A DNA stretch of 38,024 nucleotides, taken from the IMG/VR virus record IMGVR_UViG_3300048625_000328, positions 1 through 38,024 of that record. One strand, given 5' to 3'. Origin of the DNA: a virus. Made by a program: the position numbers and the translations under genes. The notes under the pieces were generated by a model. It was not told the origin of the DNA. It made no database searches and worked only from the letters and a program-made list of their open reading frames with translations. Every line of letters begins with the position of its first letter. Position 1 is the stretch's first letter. This document shows positions 1-7,096 of the stretch, piece after piece.

Positions 1-71
1 GTGGCTGGTAAGATAGGGGCCTGGGTGGGTCGAGACAGTGACGTTTCCCAGGCCCCTATCTTACCAGCCAC
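1..71. repeat. 25-bp perfect inverted repeat at the window edge
   Basis: Positions 1-25 are the exact reverse complement of 47-71, with a 21-base loop at 26-46. In the second copy of this region (37899 onward) only the inner 10 bp of the left arm (ggggcctggg) is present, and the outer 15 bases are replaced by sequence leading into the 37871 gene. The genomic structure is therefore probably a 10-bp stem with a 21-base loop. Bases 1-15 look like a snap-back or assembly extension of the right arm rather than genuine phage sequence. Confidence 0.75.
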
Positions 72-141
72 CGCTCCGTTGCGGTGTCAGGATGCTGGTA
101 AGGGTTCTATTGTCCGCTGGAGCCGAAGCCTTGGGTTCCGC
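16..141. repeat. Terminal direct repeat, left copy
   Basis: These 126 bases are identical to 37899-38024. The simplest reading is an assembly overlap showing that the contig is circular or circularly permuted. The copy covers the 3' end of the dUTPase-fusion gene and the hairpin-rich gap before the zinc-ribbon gene. True physical direct terminal repeats are possible but less likely, because the boundary cuts through a coding region. Confidence 0.9.
60..102 (-). terminator. Nested hairpin after the early operon
   Basis: cttaccagc at 60-68 pairs with gctggtaag at 94-102. Inside it, caccgc (69-74) pairs with gcggtg (81-86) around a 6-base loop. The structure begins 5 bases past the TAG stop of the dUTPase fusion, which suggests a terminator or mRNA 3'-end element. 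No U tract follows, so intrinsic termination is uncertain. The arms carry the same TGGTAAG word that is clustered at 3595-3789. The structure is repeated at the right end of the window. Confidence 0.5.
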
Positions 142-979
142 GGGGGTGGTTTGTGAGTTGGGTTGTTTCGGTGGTGTGGTGTTCGGCTGTCCAGTTTGGC
201 ATTAGGATTAGTTGGGCTAGTCGTTCGCCTTTTCGGATGGTGACGGTTTTTCGGGTTAGGTTCCAGACGCCTGCGTAGAGTTCGCCTCGGTAGCCTGGGT
301 CGATTATGCCTTGGTTGACCATTAGGCCGTGTTTGCGGAGTGTGCTACTGCGTCCTGTGAGCATGGCCCAGGTGTTGGGTGGTAGTTGGATGGCGATGTC
401 GCTTGGTACGTCTACGAATTGGCCTGGTTTGATTTTGGTGGTTTGGGTGACGTAGAGGTCTAGACCTGCGTCGTCTGGGTATGCTCTTGTGGGGGTTTGT
501 GCGGCCGCGGTGAGTCTTTTATATGGGAGTGGGGTTGTGCGTGGTCGTGGTCCTACGATGGCTTCCGTGACCCATTTGGTGGCTTCTCTGACCCCTATTG
601 GGCTGAGTTGGTAGGTTTTGAAGTGTGGGTCGGTGTTCCAGGCGGTTGGCATGGCCCATGTTGGGGTGCCGTCGGTGAGGAATGCGACTTTCTGGCCGTT
701 TTGTAGGGCACGTTCGATTTCTACTGGCACTCCCCAGGATTTGGCTCCTCTTGGCCAGATTGCGATTACGGCTTCGGCTTGCTGTTGGGCTGCTTGGTTG
801 ATGGTTTCGATGGTTGGGTCTGGTTCGGCGTATTTACCCAGCCAGAAGGCTTTCCCTGGTTGGAACAGGTGGTGTTTGGTGTAGCCGAGTTCGGTTTGTA
901 GGTGCCCGATTGTGTTAGCCACTGCCAGGTTGATTTCTCCGCCTGCTCGGTCTATTGGGTAACTTAGGTAGATTAGCAT
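107..979 (-). CDS. dut: Nucleoside 2-deoxyribosyltransferase-like / dUTPase fusion
   Basis: This 290-residue protein has two domains. Residues about 1-105 resemble the nucleoside 2-deoxyribosyltransferase/Rcl fold, with a YLSYPID start, AEAVIAIWP, and SWGVPVEIERA whose E87 fits the catalytic Glu. Residues about 150-290 form a complete trimeric dUTPase with all five motifs: PDDAGLDLY (168-176), TGRSST (208-213), GIIDPGYRG (224-232), RLAQ (253-256) and RGTQGFGSSG (280-289). It should hydrolyse dUTP to dUMP; the first domain probably cleaves or transfers deoxynucleoside bases. The ATG at 979 overlaps the stop of the upstream small gene. It ends the purZ-mazZ operon, which suggests nucleotide-pool control. 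The dUTPase call is firm and the first-domain substrate unknown. Confidence 0.9.
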   Translation of the reverse strand: MLIYLSYPIDRAGGEINLAVANTIGHLQTELGYTKHHLFQPGKAFWLGKYAEPDPTIETINQAAQQQAEAVIAIWPRGAKSWGVPVEIERALQNGQKVAFLTDGTPTWAMPTAWNTDPHFKTYQLSPIGVREATKWVTEAIVGPRPRTTPLPYKRLTAAAQTPTRAYPDDAGLDLYVTQTTKIKPGQFVDVPSDIAIQLPPNTWAMLTGRSSTLRKHGLMVNQGIIDPGYRGELYAGVWNLTRKTVTIRKGERLAQLILMPNWTAEHHTTETTQLTNHPRGTQGFGSSGQ

Positions 980-1164
980 GTTTCTGTCTCTCGGTTGGTC
1001 CAGAGTCGTAGCACTGGTTGGCAGGGGTCGTCGCCGTTTTCTCAGGCTTGGTCTTCTTCTGGTGTGGTGGGGGTTCCGTCGTGGGTGGCACAGGTCGCCT
1101 CGGAGCAGTATCCTAACTGGACTCCGAGGGCGACCCATTCAGCCTGGGTTGGCTGGTTAGCCAT
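973..1164 (-). pseudogene. Small GYC..THDG actinophage protein split by in-frame TGA
   Basis: The ATG at 1164 opens a 40-codon frame containing GYCSEATCATHDGTPTTPEE and ending at TGA 1044-1042. The same frame continues for 22 codons (ENGDDPC, then PVLRLW) to a TAA at 975-973. The dUTPase ATG overlaps that TAA as ATGCTAA, the coupling typical of this operon. Both halves match what I recall of one actinophage small-protein family, which reads THDG, an acidic stretch, then DPC and VLRL. The TGA sits where TGG would restore Trp. It is therefore a nonsense mutation, a readthrough site or a sequence error. The start overlaps the upstream gene's stop by 8 bp. Function is unknown. Confidence 0.7.
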
Positions 1165-1447
1165 TTAGGTGTTCGTTCCAGAGTGCGGTGGTCACTTGGT
1201 GGATTCCGAGTTCTGCCTGGTCGTGGTTTTCGGCTTGTGCTTTGTAGTGAACTTCGGTGGTGCCTACGCGGTGCCAGCCTTGGATGTGGATTAGGCCTCC
1301 ACTGTAGAGTAGCCTGATTTCGGCGTTTGGCATGTTTGGGTTGCGGAATTCGTTACCTAGGACGTTTACGGTCCAGTTGAGGTTTTCGAGTTCGGTTTTT
1401 GCGGTTTTGTAGACGTCGTGTGGGTCTGGTTTGGTTGTGGTGGTCAT
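1157..1447 (-). CDS. Hypothetical protein in the purZ-mazZ operon
   Basis: This 96-residue protein was not recognised. It begins with a Thr-rich stretch and looks like a small alpha/beta domain, with a segment around EIRLLYSGGLIHIQGWHRVG followed by a helix. The ATG at 1447 overlaps the mazZ stop as ATGA, implying translational coupling; an ATG three codons upstream (1456) is possible. Position between mazZ and dut suggests, but does not show, a role in nucleotide metabolism. Confidence 0.75.
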   Translation of the reverse strand: MTTTTKPDPHDVYKTAKTELENLNWTVNVLGNEFRNPNMPNAEIRLLYSGGLIHIQGWHRVGTTEVHYKAQAENHDQAELGIHQVTTALWNEHLNG

Positions 1448-1776
1448 AGTGGCCATCCGCCTTTCTCTCTGATTCGTTGTACCATTTTGATGTAGATTGC
1501 GATGTCGTGTAGGGTGTCGTCGCTTACTGGTTTGCCGTTTGCTATGGCGGCGGACCAGCGGCCGAGTTTCCCTACGACGTAGAAGTAGATGCCTAGTTCT
1601 GCGGCTTCTGCGTCGGTGACTTGCTGTTTGGAGATGTGGGCTAGGTCGCGTCCGATGTTTATCAGGTCGACGGCTCGTCCGTTGCCTCCGTATTCGATGA
1701 TTTTTGGTAGTAGTGGTGCGATTTCGTTGTGGGCTTTTTCTAGCCACCAGTTTTCTAGTTCGGTTGGGTTTATCAT
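1444..1776 (-). CDS. mazZ: MazZ-like (d)GTP pyrophosphohydrolase
   Basis: This 110-residue all-helical protein resembles the MazG-like family found next to purZ in aminoadenine phages. It carries an EAAE motif (E57, E60) and a second acidic cluster SDDTLHD (D86, D87, D91), which fit the Mg-binding residues of MazG folds, with the segment FYVVGKLGRW between. In characterised systems MazZ converts dGTP (and GTP) to the monophosphate, feeding dGMP to PurZ. Its ATG overlaps the purZ stop as TAATG, so the two are translationally coupled. A longer upstream frame exists but is only the purZ shadow. dGTP specificity is inferred from the purZ context. Confidence 0.82.
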   Translation of the reverse strand: MINPTELENWWLEKAHNEIAPLLPKIIEYGGNGRAVDLINIGRDLAHISKQQVTDAEAAELGIYFYVVGKLGRWSAAIANGKPVSDDTLHDIAIYIKMVQRIREKGGWPL

Positions 1777-2897
1777 TAGGCTACTAGTGCTGTTGATGGG
1801 CCTGTGGTGATTAGGGTGACTGGTACGCCTGCGTCTTTTTTGACTTCTTCGATTAGGGTGTTGAGTTTTTCGAAGGTTGGTGCGTCCATTTGGTTCCAGT
1901 GGTCCATGTTTTTGATTTCTGGGAGTTTCTGGTCGGCCATGGTTAGTGCGACCATGATACTGGTGAGGGTGTTTGGGTTGGTGATTCCTTGTGGGTTGGC
2001 TCCGTTGGCGATTGCTGCTTGGCGGATTAGTTCTGGGTCCCATTCTCCGACTCGTCTGGTTTTGTGGGTGACGGTGGTTTTTTCGGTTGGTAGGCCTAGG
2101 TTTTCCCAGGAGGTTTCGCCTTTGAGTGCTCCGCTGTTGCCTGCGACGCGGATTGGGTAGACGCGGGCTACTAGCCACACTGCTAGGTGTTCTACTCCTT
2201 GTGACCAGGGGTTGATGCCTGCCATGGCTAGGAAGTCGATGGCTCGGGCGTCGCTGCTGGTGCATTGTGGGTAGTGGCCTGCGTGTAATCCTAGGCCGTA
2301 TCCTTGGGTGCCTTCAATTACGATAGTGGTTTTGGCGGTGTTTACCCATTCGTTGATGAAGCGGAGGCCGTCGTTGGCGTTTAGTACTACGGCTCCGATT
2401 TTGTCGGCTAGGGCTAGTGCTTCTGGGTGGTCGATGAACCTGGTGGCGGTTCGCATGATTCGGTCGGCTCTGGCGGCTCCGATGCCTTTACCTGTGGAGC
2501 CGATTTTACCTGTCATGTCGAGTTCGGTTTCGGTGTTTTTGTGTTGCTGTTCTAGGATTGTGGCTTCGCCGCTGATGATTAGGCGGTTTACTGGGTGTCC
2601 GTGTTCGCGGAGGTGTGCCACTTCGTATTCTAGGACGTCGAGTTCGATTTCGGACCCTGGTGCTAGGTAGAGGGTGGTGTCGTGGTTTACGGCTGCTCCT
2701 ACTGGGATTGTGCGGAGTGGGAATGCGGTGCCGTTTTTATCTAGGGCGGTATGTCCTGCGTTTGGCCCTGCTACTCTGATGTTGAGGGTGCGGTGGTCGG
2801 TGTCGGTGAGTTGCTGGTTGGTTAGGATTTGGGCGGTGACGTGGCCTTTACCTTCGGAGCCGAACATGGCTCCTGTTACTACGTGGATTACTGACAT
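1776..2897 (-). CDS. purZ: PurZ, phage aminoadenylosuccinate synthetase
   Basis: This 373-residue protein is homologous to adenylosuccinate synthetase but shorter than cellular PurA (about 430). The P-loop reads FGSEGKGH, with Ser14 replacing the catalytic Asp of PurA; this substitution is the published hallmark of PurZ. GPNAGHT (44-50) keeps the His. GSTGKGIG (133-140) and EGTQG (195-199) match nucleotide- and phosphate-contacting loops, and the PurA segment after EGTQG is changed to GLGLHAGHYP. PurZ joins dGMP and aspartate to give N6-succino-2-amino-dAMP, which host PurB converts to dZMP. It is the first gene of a coupled purZ-mazZ pair and strongly predicts a 2-aminoadenine genome. Confidence 0.95.
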   Translation of the reverse strand: MSVIHVVTGAMFGSEGKGHVTAQILTNQQLTDTDHRTLNIRVAGPNAGHTALDKNGTAFPLRTIPVGAAVNHDTTLYLAPGSEIELDVLEYEVAHLREHGHPVNRLIISGEATILEQQHKNTETELDMTGKIGSTGKGIGAARADRIMRTATRFIDHPEALALADKIGAVVLNANDGLRFINEWVNTAKTTIVIEGTQGYGLGLHAGHYPQCTSSDARAIDFLAMAGINPWSQGVEHLAVWLVARVYPIRVAGNSGALKGETSWENLGLPTEKTTVTHKTRRVGEWDPELIRQAAIANGANPQGITNPNTLTSIMVALTMADQKLPEIKNMDHWNQMDAPTFEKLNTLIEEVKKDAGVPVTLITTGPSTALVA

Positions 2898-2913
2898 GTC
2901 TCTTTTTCCTGTT

Positions 2914-3114
2914 CTACTTGTTGCTGTGGAGTGGTTTGGTTTTTGGCCATTGCCCGCCTGGGTCGCTGTTGGTGCCGATGCTGATGGCTACCATTTGGGC
3001 GATTGCGGAGTTTTTGGTGTCGTGGCAGGCTTCTAGGTTGCCTGCGGAGTTGACTACGGCCCAGCGGCTGGGGCAGTCTGGGTGTTGGTCGGTGATGTAG
3101 TATGGTGCTGGCAT
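2914..3114 (-). CDS. Small hypothetical protein (DQHPDC type)
   Basis: This 66-residue protein contains DQHPDC, a WAVV strand and a CHDTK..AI.QMVAISI helix. I recognise that pattern as a small domain common in actinophages, sometimes fused to structural proteins. Its function is unknown to me. It lies 16 bp upstream of purZ and downstream of promoter A, so it should be co-expressed with the aminoadenine genes. Confidence 0.75.
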   Translation of the reverse strand: MPAPYYITDQHPDCPSRWAVVNSAGNLEACHDTKNSAIAQMVAISIGTNSDPGGQWPKTKPLHSNK

Positions 3115-3127
3115 TTCTGTTCCTTTC

Positions 3128-3487
3128 TTATGCTGCTTTGGTTTCGGTGTAGCGGTTGATACTGTCGGCCATCATGTCTACCCAGGAGTGGATTCGGGTT
3201 GGTTTTAGTGAGGTTGGGTCTACGCACCAGCCGATTTTGGTTGCGTAGAGTCTGAAGGCTCGTGGTTTGTTGTCTGCGTGCCAACGGGTGGCTACTACTC
3301 TGATGTAGTCGTAGGTGAGGATTTGTTCTAGCATGTTGGCGTGGCCTTCGAAGTTGCTGTGGATTTCGATTACGTAGGTTTGGCAGCCGTAGTCGTCTTC
3401 GTGTTCGGTTAGGTCTACGCGTAGGCCTAGGCGGGTTGCTTGGTTGATGATGGTGTTGAGTTTGGTGCTGGCGGTTTTTGCGGTCAT
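3128..3487 (-). CDS. Hypothetical protein, first gene of the purZ unit
   Basis: This 119-residue protein was not recognised. The start at 3487 is chosen because an AGGAGA ribosome-binding site precedes it and promoter A lies just upstream; the reading frame runs further up but would cross the promoter and repeat cluster. The protein looks alpha/beta, with YVIEIHSNFEG and a C-terminal helix SWVDMMADSINRY. It has no membrane segment or Cys cluster. Being promoter-proximal to purZ, it is worth testing for a role in the dNTP pool. Confidence 0.8.
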   Translation of the reverse strand: MTAKTASTKLNTIINQATRLGLRVDLTEHEDDYGCQTYVIEIHSNFEGHANMLEQILTYDYIRVVATRWHADNKPRAFRLYATKIGWCVDPTSLKPTRIHSWVDMMADSINRYTETKAA

Positions 3488-3535
3488 GTTCTGTCTCCTG
3501 GTTTTGGCGGGGGTCCTGTTCCCTGCTATATTTCT

Positions 3536-3588
3536 ATTCAACCATATCCTGTGCCATTTTGTCAAGTTCGTGCTTTGTGGGCGTGTCG
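3536..3588 (-). promoter_or_regulatory. Promoter A with upstream CGACACGCC box
   Basis: Reading the minus strand, the CGACACGCC box is at 3588-3580, the -35 TTGACA at 3565-3560 and the -10 TTGAAT at 3541-3536 with a TGG extension. The spacer is 18 bp. It would drive the unit from the 119-residue gene through purZ, mazZ and dut. A weak stem-loop (GGG, loop AACAGGA, CCC) starts a few bases after the predicted transcript start. Confidence 0.8.
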
Positions 3589-3594
3589 GAGCCG

Positions 3595-3789
3595 TGGTAA
3601 GTGGTAAGGCGGTAAGAACCCACAAAAGGTCGGGTGCGTACGCACACGCACACGTACAGGAGAACACAGAAAACCTCTTACCACTTACCAAAATATCTAA
3701 TAGTACTTCTTTCCCTTTTCTGACGCGGGGTTGTGTGGTAAGTGACCATCTCTTACCAGCACTTACCAAGGGGGGTTCTTTACTTACCA
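3595..3789. repeat. TGGTAAG iteron cluster, candidate replication origin
   Basis: Eight exact copies of TGGTAAG or its complement lie within 195 bp. Plus orientation: 3595, 3602 and 3736. Minus orientation: 3677, 3684, 3752, 3762 and 3783. One variant (CGGTAAG) is at 3610. Two tandem pairs abut head to tail with a 7-bp period. The cluster includes an AT-rich stretch (about 3690-3722) and a 12-bp palindrome gtgcgtacgcac (3635-3646). It is noncoding and lies directly after the primase-helicase gene, which is a common place for a phage origin. A multi-site operator is the alternative. Confidence 0.6.
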
Positions 3790-3793
3790 CGGG

Positions 3794-6478
3794 CTATTCC
3801 GAACCCATTGCACGGTTGTAAACAGCCTCTGCGTAGTCTTTCGGAAGTTTACGGTACCACCCTTTACGGCGTGTCCCAGGCAGTGCGAATGTTTTCCCCT
3901 TGTCCAGGGTAAGTGCATCTGCTTGCTGCTTGAGTGCCTGCTCGGTCTCAGTTCGGGCTTCCACTTTGTGGTTTCGGTCACGTGCCCAGGCTTGTGCGAG
4001 CAGCGGTATGGCCACCCACACTTCGATTTGTTCTTCATCAGATAGGGTGGGGGTCCCATCCCACTCGGTGTTCCCAAGTGACCTGACGAAAACTGGGGTA
4101 TCAATACCTGCGAAACGGCCCGAATCAGACCCTGGCAGTGGTGACCCAGCAAACCCCCAAGTGCGTATCGCCCAGGGGAGGATTTGAGTGGTCAAGGTGT
4201 TGTCCTTGTCCAACCAACCCATAGTAGACTGCTGCTCAATCCACCCCTCAACCCTCGTAGCGTATTCACCAAGGGTTTCGAAGGCATTCTCCTGACCAGA
4301 GAGGTGGTCGAGGAGGCTAGCACCCGCCCTAAGCACTGCCAGTTTGTCGTTCTGGCGTCCAGAGCCTTTCCGTTTGACACGTTTCAAAACCTCCAATACA
4401 CGGTCGTTCACTAGCAGGGCCTGTTGTACGTACCAACCCGCCAGAGTGGATAGGCCGCCACGGTCCTCAGGGTACTCCGCCAACAGGTCTAACACGTCTT
4501 CCCACTGAGGCCAGTCACCCCTGGTGGAGAGTCGGCCCTTAGGGCTTGGGACGTTCAACACGACGGAACGGTCCAGCAACGCTTTCTGCTGGTTCATACC
4601 GAGGCTTTCACCCGTGATGAAGATTGGAGCCACCACCTGGGTGTTTTTGATACCGCTCCTGTCCATGTCCATTTTAGAGGCGGTTCCGTTGCTGGTACTG
4701 GCACGCAGCAGTTCGCCGTAGGGTTCCAGGCTGTCCAGGTCGTCGGCCCAGACGATTCCGTTGCGGTTCGCTGAGGAGTAGTCACGTAGCACTGGCCTGG
4801 TTGGGGCGATTTGGCCGCGTGTGTTGCCGTTCAACTGCACCATCAGGTCGAAGAACCCGTTGGTTTTACCTGATTCGGAGACGGCTTCAACACCGAAGAA
4901 TGGGAATAGACTGGTGCGGGCTTGGATTTGCGGTTTCAACAGGCAGGCAGCCCACCAGGCACCGAACACTGCGGTTACGGTTTCGTCCTGGAACGTCAAC
5001 ACTTCACGCAGTACGGCTTGGGCTTTCACCCAGGTGTCGTTGAACCCGTAAACGTATGGGGCGACGTCACGTTCAACCAGTTTAGGGTCGGCCACCACTC
5101 CTGCGTCTTCTTTTTTCTTGAACCCGTGGACGTTAATCAACCCGTCGTGGGTGACGAATGCGTCCAACTCGTCGTGCCACCCCAGAGTGTCCACGATGTG
5201 TACCTGTGGTGGTTTTTGTGAGTTTAGGTACCTGAGGATACGGACACCTGTACTGGTGCGTGGCATGGCGTTGAATGGTGGGTCGGCACTTAGGCCCATG
5301 GCGGCTAACCATTTACGGATTGCACGGTCGTCACCCAATACTTCTGCGTTGAGGGTGGCGTCAATAGTGGTGCCATTCCAGTACAACCTGACCCAGTACA
5401 TGCGGCGGTCGAGTTCGTCCACAGCCACGCCGAGGGCTTCAATGTCGAAATCTGCGAATGGTGCCAGGGCTGGGACGTTCATGTCGTCTTGCTTCACCAC
5501 CACCTGGCAGTAGAGGATTCCGTCTTGGCTGGTTAGGTACCCTGTGTGTTCGGTCGCTGCCCGTTCAGGGTGGTTGGCGGTTTCGGTGTTCCAGATTGAG
5601 TTGGCGGTTTTCTCCAGTTCGAACTGGTCTAACGGGTCGTTCAGTAGGGTGTTGGCCAGGGTCACTGAGGCGATGAACTTGTCACGGTCTCCTCGGTGTT
5701 GCTTGGCGTAGTGACCTGCCACCCTAGTCAACCAGTCGTTACGACCCCCTTGGGCTGGTGGGTTGGTTAGCAGTTCTACCAGGGAGACGTTAGAAGTTAT
5801 TGGGACCACTGGTTGGTGTGCGGTTTTAGCGATAGTGGTTGAGGTTTTACGGTCGGCGGTGAACTGGGTACCTGATTCGGCCCAGATTGCGTCCACTTCT
5901 GTGTCGGTTAGGACGTGTTCAATGCCGAGGTTGATGTCGGTCACTTGGTATGGTTTGCCTGTGGATTCGTGCCTAGTGGGTGGCATAACTATATACGCTC
6001 CACGGCCCACTTTGATATCCAGTCCGCGGCCGAGTGCTGCGGTTTTCGGTTGGATTTTGGCGGCTTTAGTGCCTGGGGCGATTCGGTAAATTAGGTGACT
6101 GTTCCCGTTGCCTCGACCACTCAGATGGGTGCGGGTGGTTGGGAATGCGTCAAGTTTGGTGCCTCCGTTTTGGAGGTCGATGTCGAATGCGATTCGGTCG
6201 TCGCCTAGGTTGGCACCTACGCCTGCGTTTGGTACGCGGGTCCACCACCCGATGATACGTTCTGGGTCTGTGGTGCCGTCCCACGCTCCGTGGCCGTCTT
6301 TACCACATTCACCTTTACAGACCACGCCTGCTTCGTGTGCTCGTGGGAGTAGTGGGGCTTTAGACCCTGGGCGGAGTGGGAACACGTTCCAGCCGAGTTC
6401 GGCCAGTTCTAGGGCTGCTAGCAGGGTGTGACCTGGTGCTGCTTCCACTTGGGTGGTTTGGGTGGCGGTCAGTTTCAT
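3794..6478 (-). CDS. Primase-polymerase / helicase
   Basis: This 894-residue replication protein has two parts. The N-terminal third is an archaeo-eukaryotic-type primase/polymerase: FDID (D99, D101), GNSHLIYR (H128) and GLDIKVGRG (D154) fit the three catalytic motifs. A Walker A loop, GVEAVSESGKTNG at 529-541, begins an ATPase/helicase region. Between them is a linker domain typical of prim-pol fusions. It should make primers and unwind DNA at the fork. The start at 6478 is chosen because a purine-rich AGAGAGACAGAG lies just upstream; the frame extends 20 codons further into a structured gap. The iteron cluster follows immediately downstream. Confidence 0.88.
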   Translation of the reverse strand: MKLTATQTTQVEAAPGHTLLAALELAELGWNVFPLRPGSKAPLLPRAHEAGVVCKGECGKDGHGAWDGTTDPERIIGWWTRVPNAGVGANLGDDRIAFDIDLQNGGTKLDAFPTTRTHLSGRGNGNSHLIYRIAPGTKAAKIQPKTAALGRGLDIKVGRGAYIVMPPTRHESTGKPYQVTDINLGIEHVLTDTEVDAIWAESGTQFTADRKTSTTIAKTAHQPVVPITSNVSLVELLTNPPAQGGRNDWLTRVAGHYAKQHRGDRDKFIASVTLANTLLNDPLDQFELEKTANSIWNTETANHPERAATEHTGYLTSQDGILYCQVVVKQDDMNVPALAPFADFDIEALGVAVDELDRRMYWVRLYWNGTTIDATLNAEVLGDDRAIRKWLAAMGLSADPPFNAMPRTSTGVRILRYLNSQKPPQVHIVDTLGWHDELDAFVTHDGLINVHGFKKKEDAGVVADPKLVERDVAPYVYGFNDTWVKAQAVLREVLTFQDETVTAVFGAWWAACLLKPQIQARTSLFPFFGVEAVSESGKTNGFFDLMVQLNGNTRGQIAPTRPVLRDYSSANRNGIVWADDLDSLEPYGELLRASTSNGTASKMDMDRSGIKNTQVVAPIFITGESLGMNQQKALLDRSVVLNVPSPKGRLSTRGDWPQWEDVLDLLAEYPEDRGGLSTLAGWYVQQALLVNDRVLEVLKRVKRKGSGRQNDKLAVLRAGASLLDHLSGQENAFETLGEYATRVEGWIEQQSTMGWLDKDNTLTTQILPWAIRTWGFAGSPLPGSDSGRFAGIDTPVFVRSLGNTEWDGTPTLSDEEQIEVWVAIPLLAQAWARDRNHKVEARTETEQALKQQADALTLDKGKTFALPGTRRKGWYRKLPKDYAEAVYNRAMGSE

Positions 6479-6500
6479 CTCTGTCTCTCTGATTTGGGGT

Positions 6501-6564
6501 GCGAGGGGCCTGGTGTACCAGTGTTGAGGTGGGGGCACTGGTTCTTGGTTTCCAGACCCCTCGC
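6501..6564 (-). promoter_or_regulatory. Two-level stem-loop between SSB and primase genes
   Basis: The arms 6501-6513 (gcgaggggcctgg) and 6552-6564 form a 13-bp stem with one G-U pair. Inside, accagtg (6517-6523) pairs with cactggt (6536-6542) around a 12-base loop. The element fills most of the 112-bp gap between the SSB-like stop and the primase start. A short ctagt/actag dyad overlaps the SSB stop. No U tract follows on the minus strand, so it looks more like an attenuator, processing site or protein-binding RNA than a simple terminator. Confidence 0.6.
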
Positions 6565-6590
6565 TTCGGGTGCCTTCTAGTTAGCGGTGA

Positions 6591-7085
6591 CTAGAAAGGC
6601 GAGTCTTCGGAGTCGGTTGGTGCCGCTCCTGGGTAGATACCCTTGACGCCGTTTACCTGTTCGCCGCGTCGTGGGCCGTTCTGGATGGTGCGGATTTCGA
6701 TTTCGATGATGGCTTTCTCACCAATCATCTCGTCGGTGTCACTGTCGACGGTGTAACCGAACGCGGTGAAGAACGCCTTGAGGCGGGACTTGTTCACGGA
6801 CTGGTACGACGCCCACTTGTCTGGGCCGTTGACGTACGACGCTGGTGCTGGTGCGTCGGTTGGGATGTTGAGGTTCAGCCACTGGCGACCTGGCTTGCGG
6901 TCGCCGTTACTGTCGGTGATGTCGGTGAACTCGGCGGACCACTGGACAAGTCCGTGGTTTCCGTCCTTGACCTCAACCTTGGTTAGGGTTGCGGTGTAGC
7001 GGCCTGGCTGGATTAGTTCGTAGGAGCCTGTAGACTCCTGGGCCTGGTCGACGGCCTGGGCCATCTTGGTGTTCAACTTTGGCAT
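6591..7085 (-). CDS. SSB-like single-stranded DNA-binding protein
   Basis: This 164-residue protein has an OB-like beta-rich body (GRYTATLTKVEVKDGNHGLVQW) and a C-terminal acidic tail ending DSEDSPF. That tail resembles the DDDIPF tail by which SSBs recruit partners. It is 11 bp downstream of the RecA-like ATPase, a pairing common in phage recombination modules, and upstream of the primase. It probably coats single-stranded DNA at forks and during annealing. The fold assignment rests on the tail, length and context, not on high sequence identity. Confidence 0.7.
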   Translation of the reverse strand: MPKLNTKMAQAVDQAQESTGSYELIQPGRYTATLTKVEVKDGNHGLVQWSAEFTDITDSNGDRKPGRQWLNLNIPTDAPAPASYVNGPDKWASYQSVNKSRLKAFFTAFGYTVDSDTDEMIGEKAIIEIEIRTIQNGPRRGEQVNGVKGIYPGAAPTDSEDSPF

Positions 7086-7096
7086 TTTCTAACTTT

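Noticed and set aside
1042-1044. Genetic code change with TGA read as Trp
   Set aside because: Several neighbours end in TGA within ATGA overlaps, and Trp is written TGG throughout, so TGA is a normal stop here.
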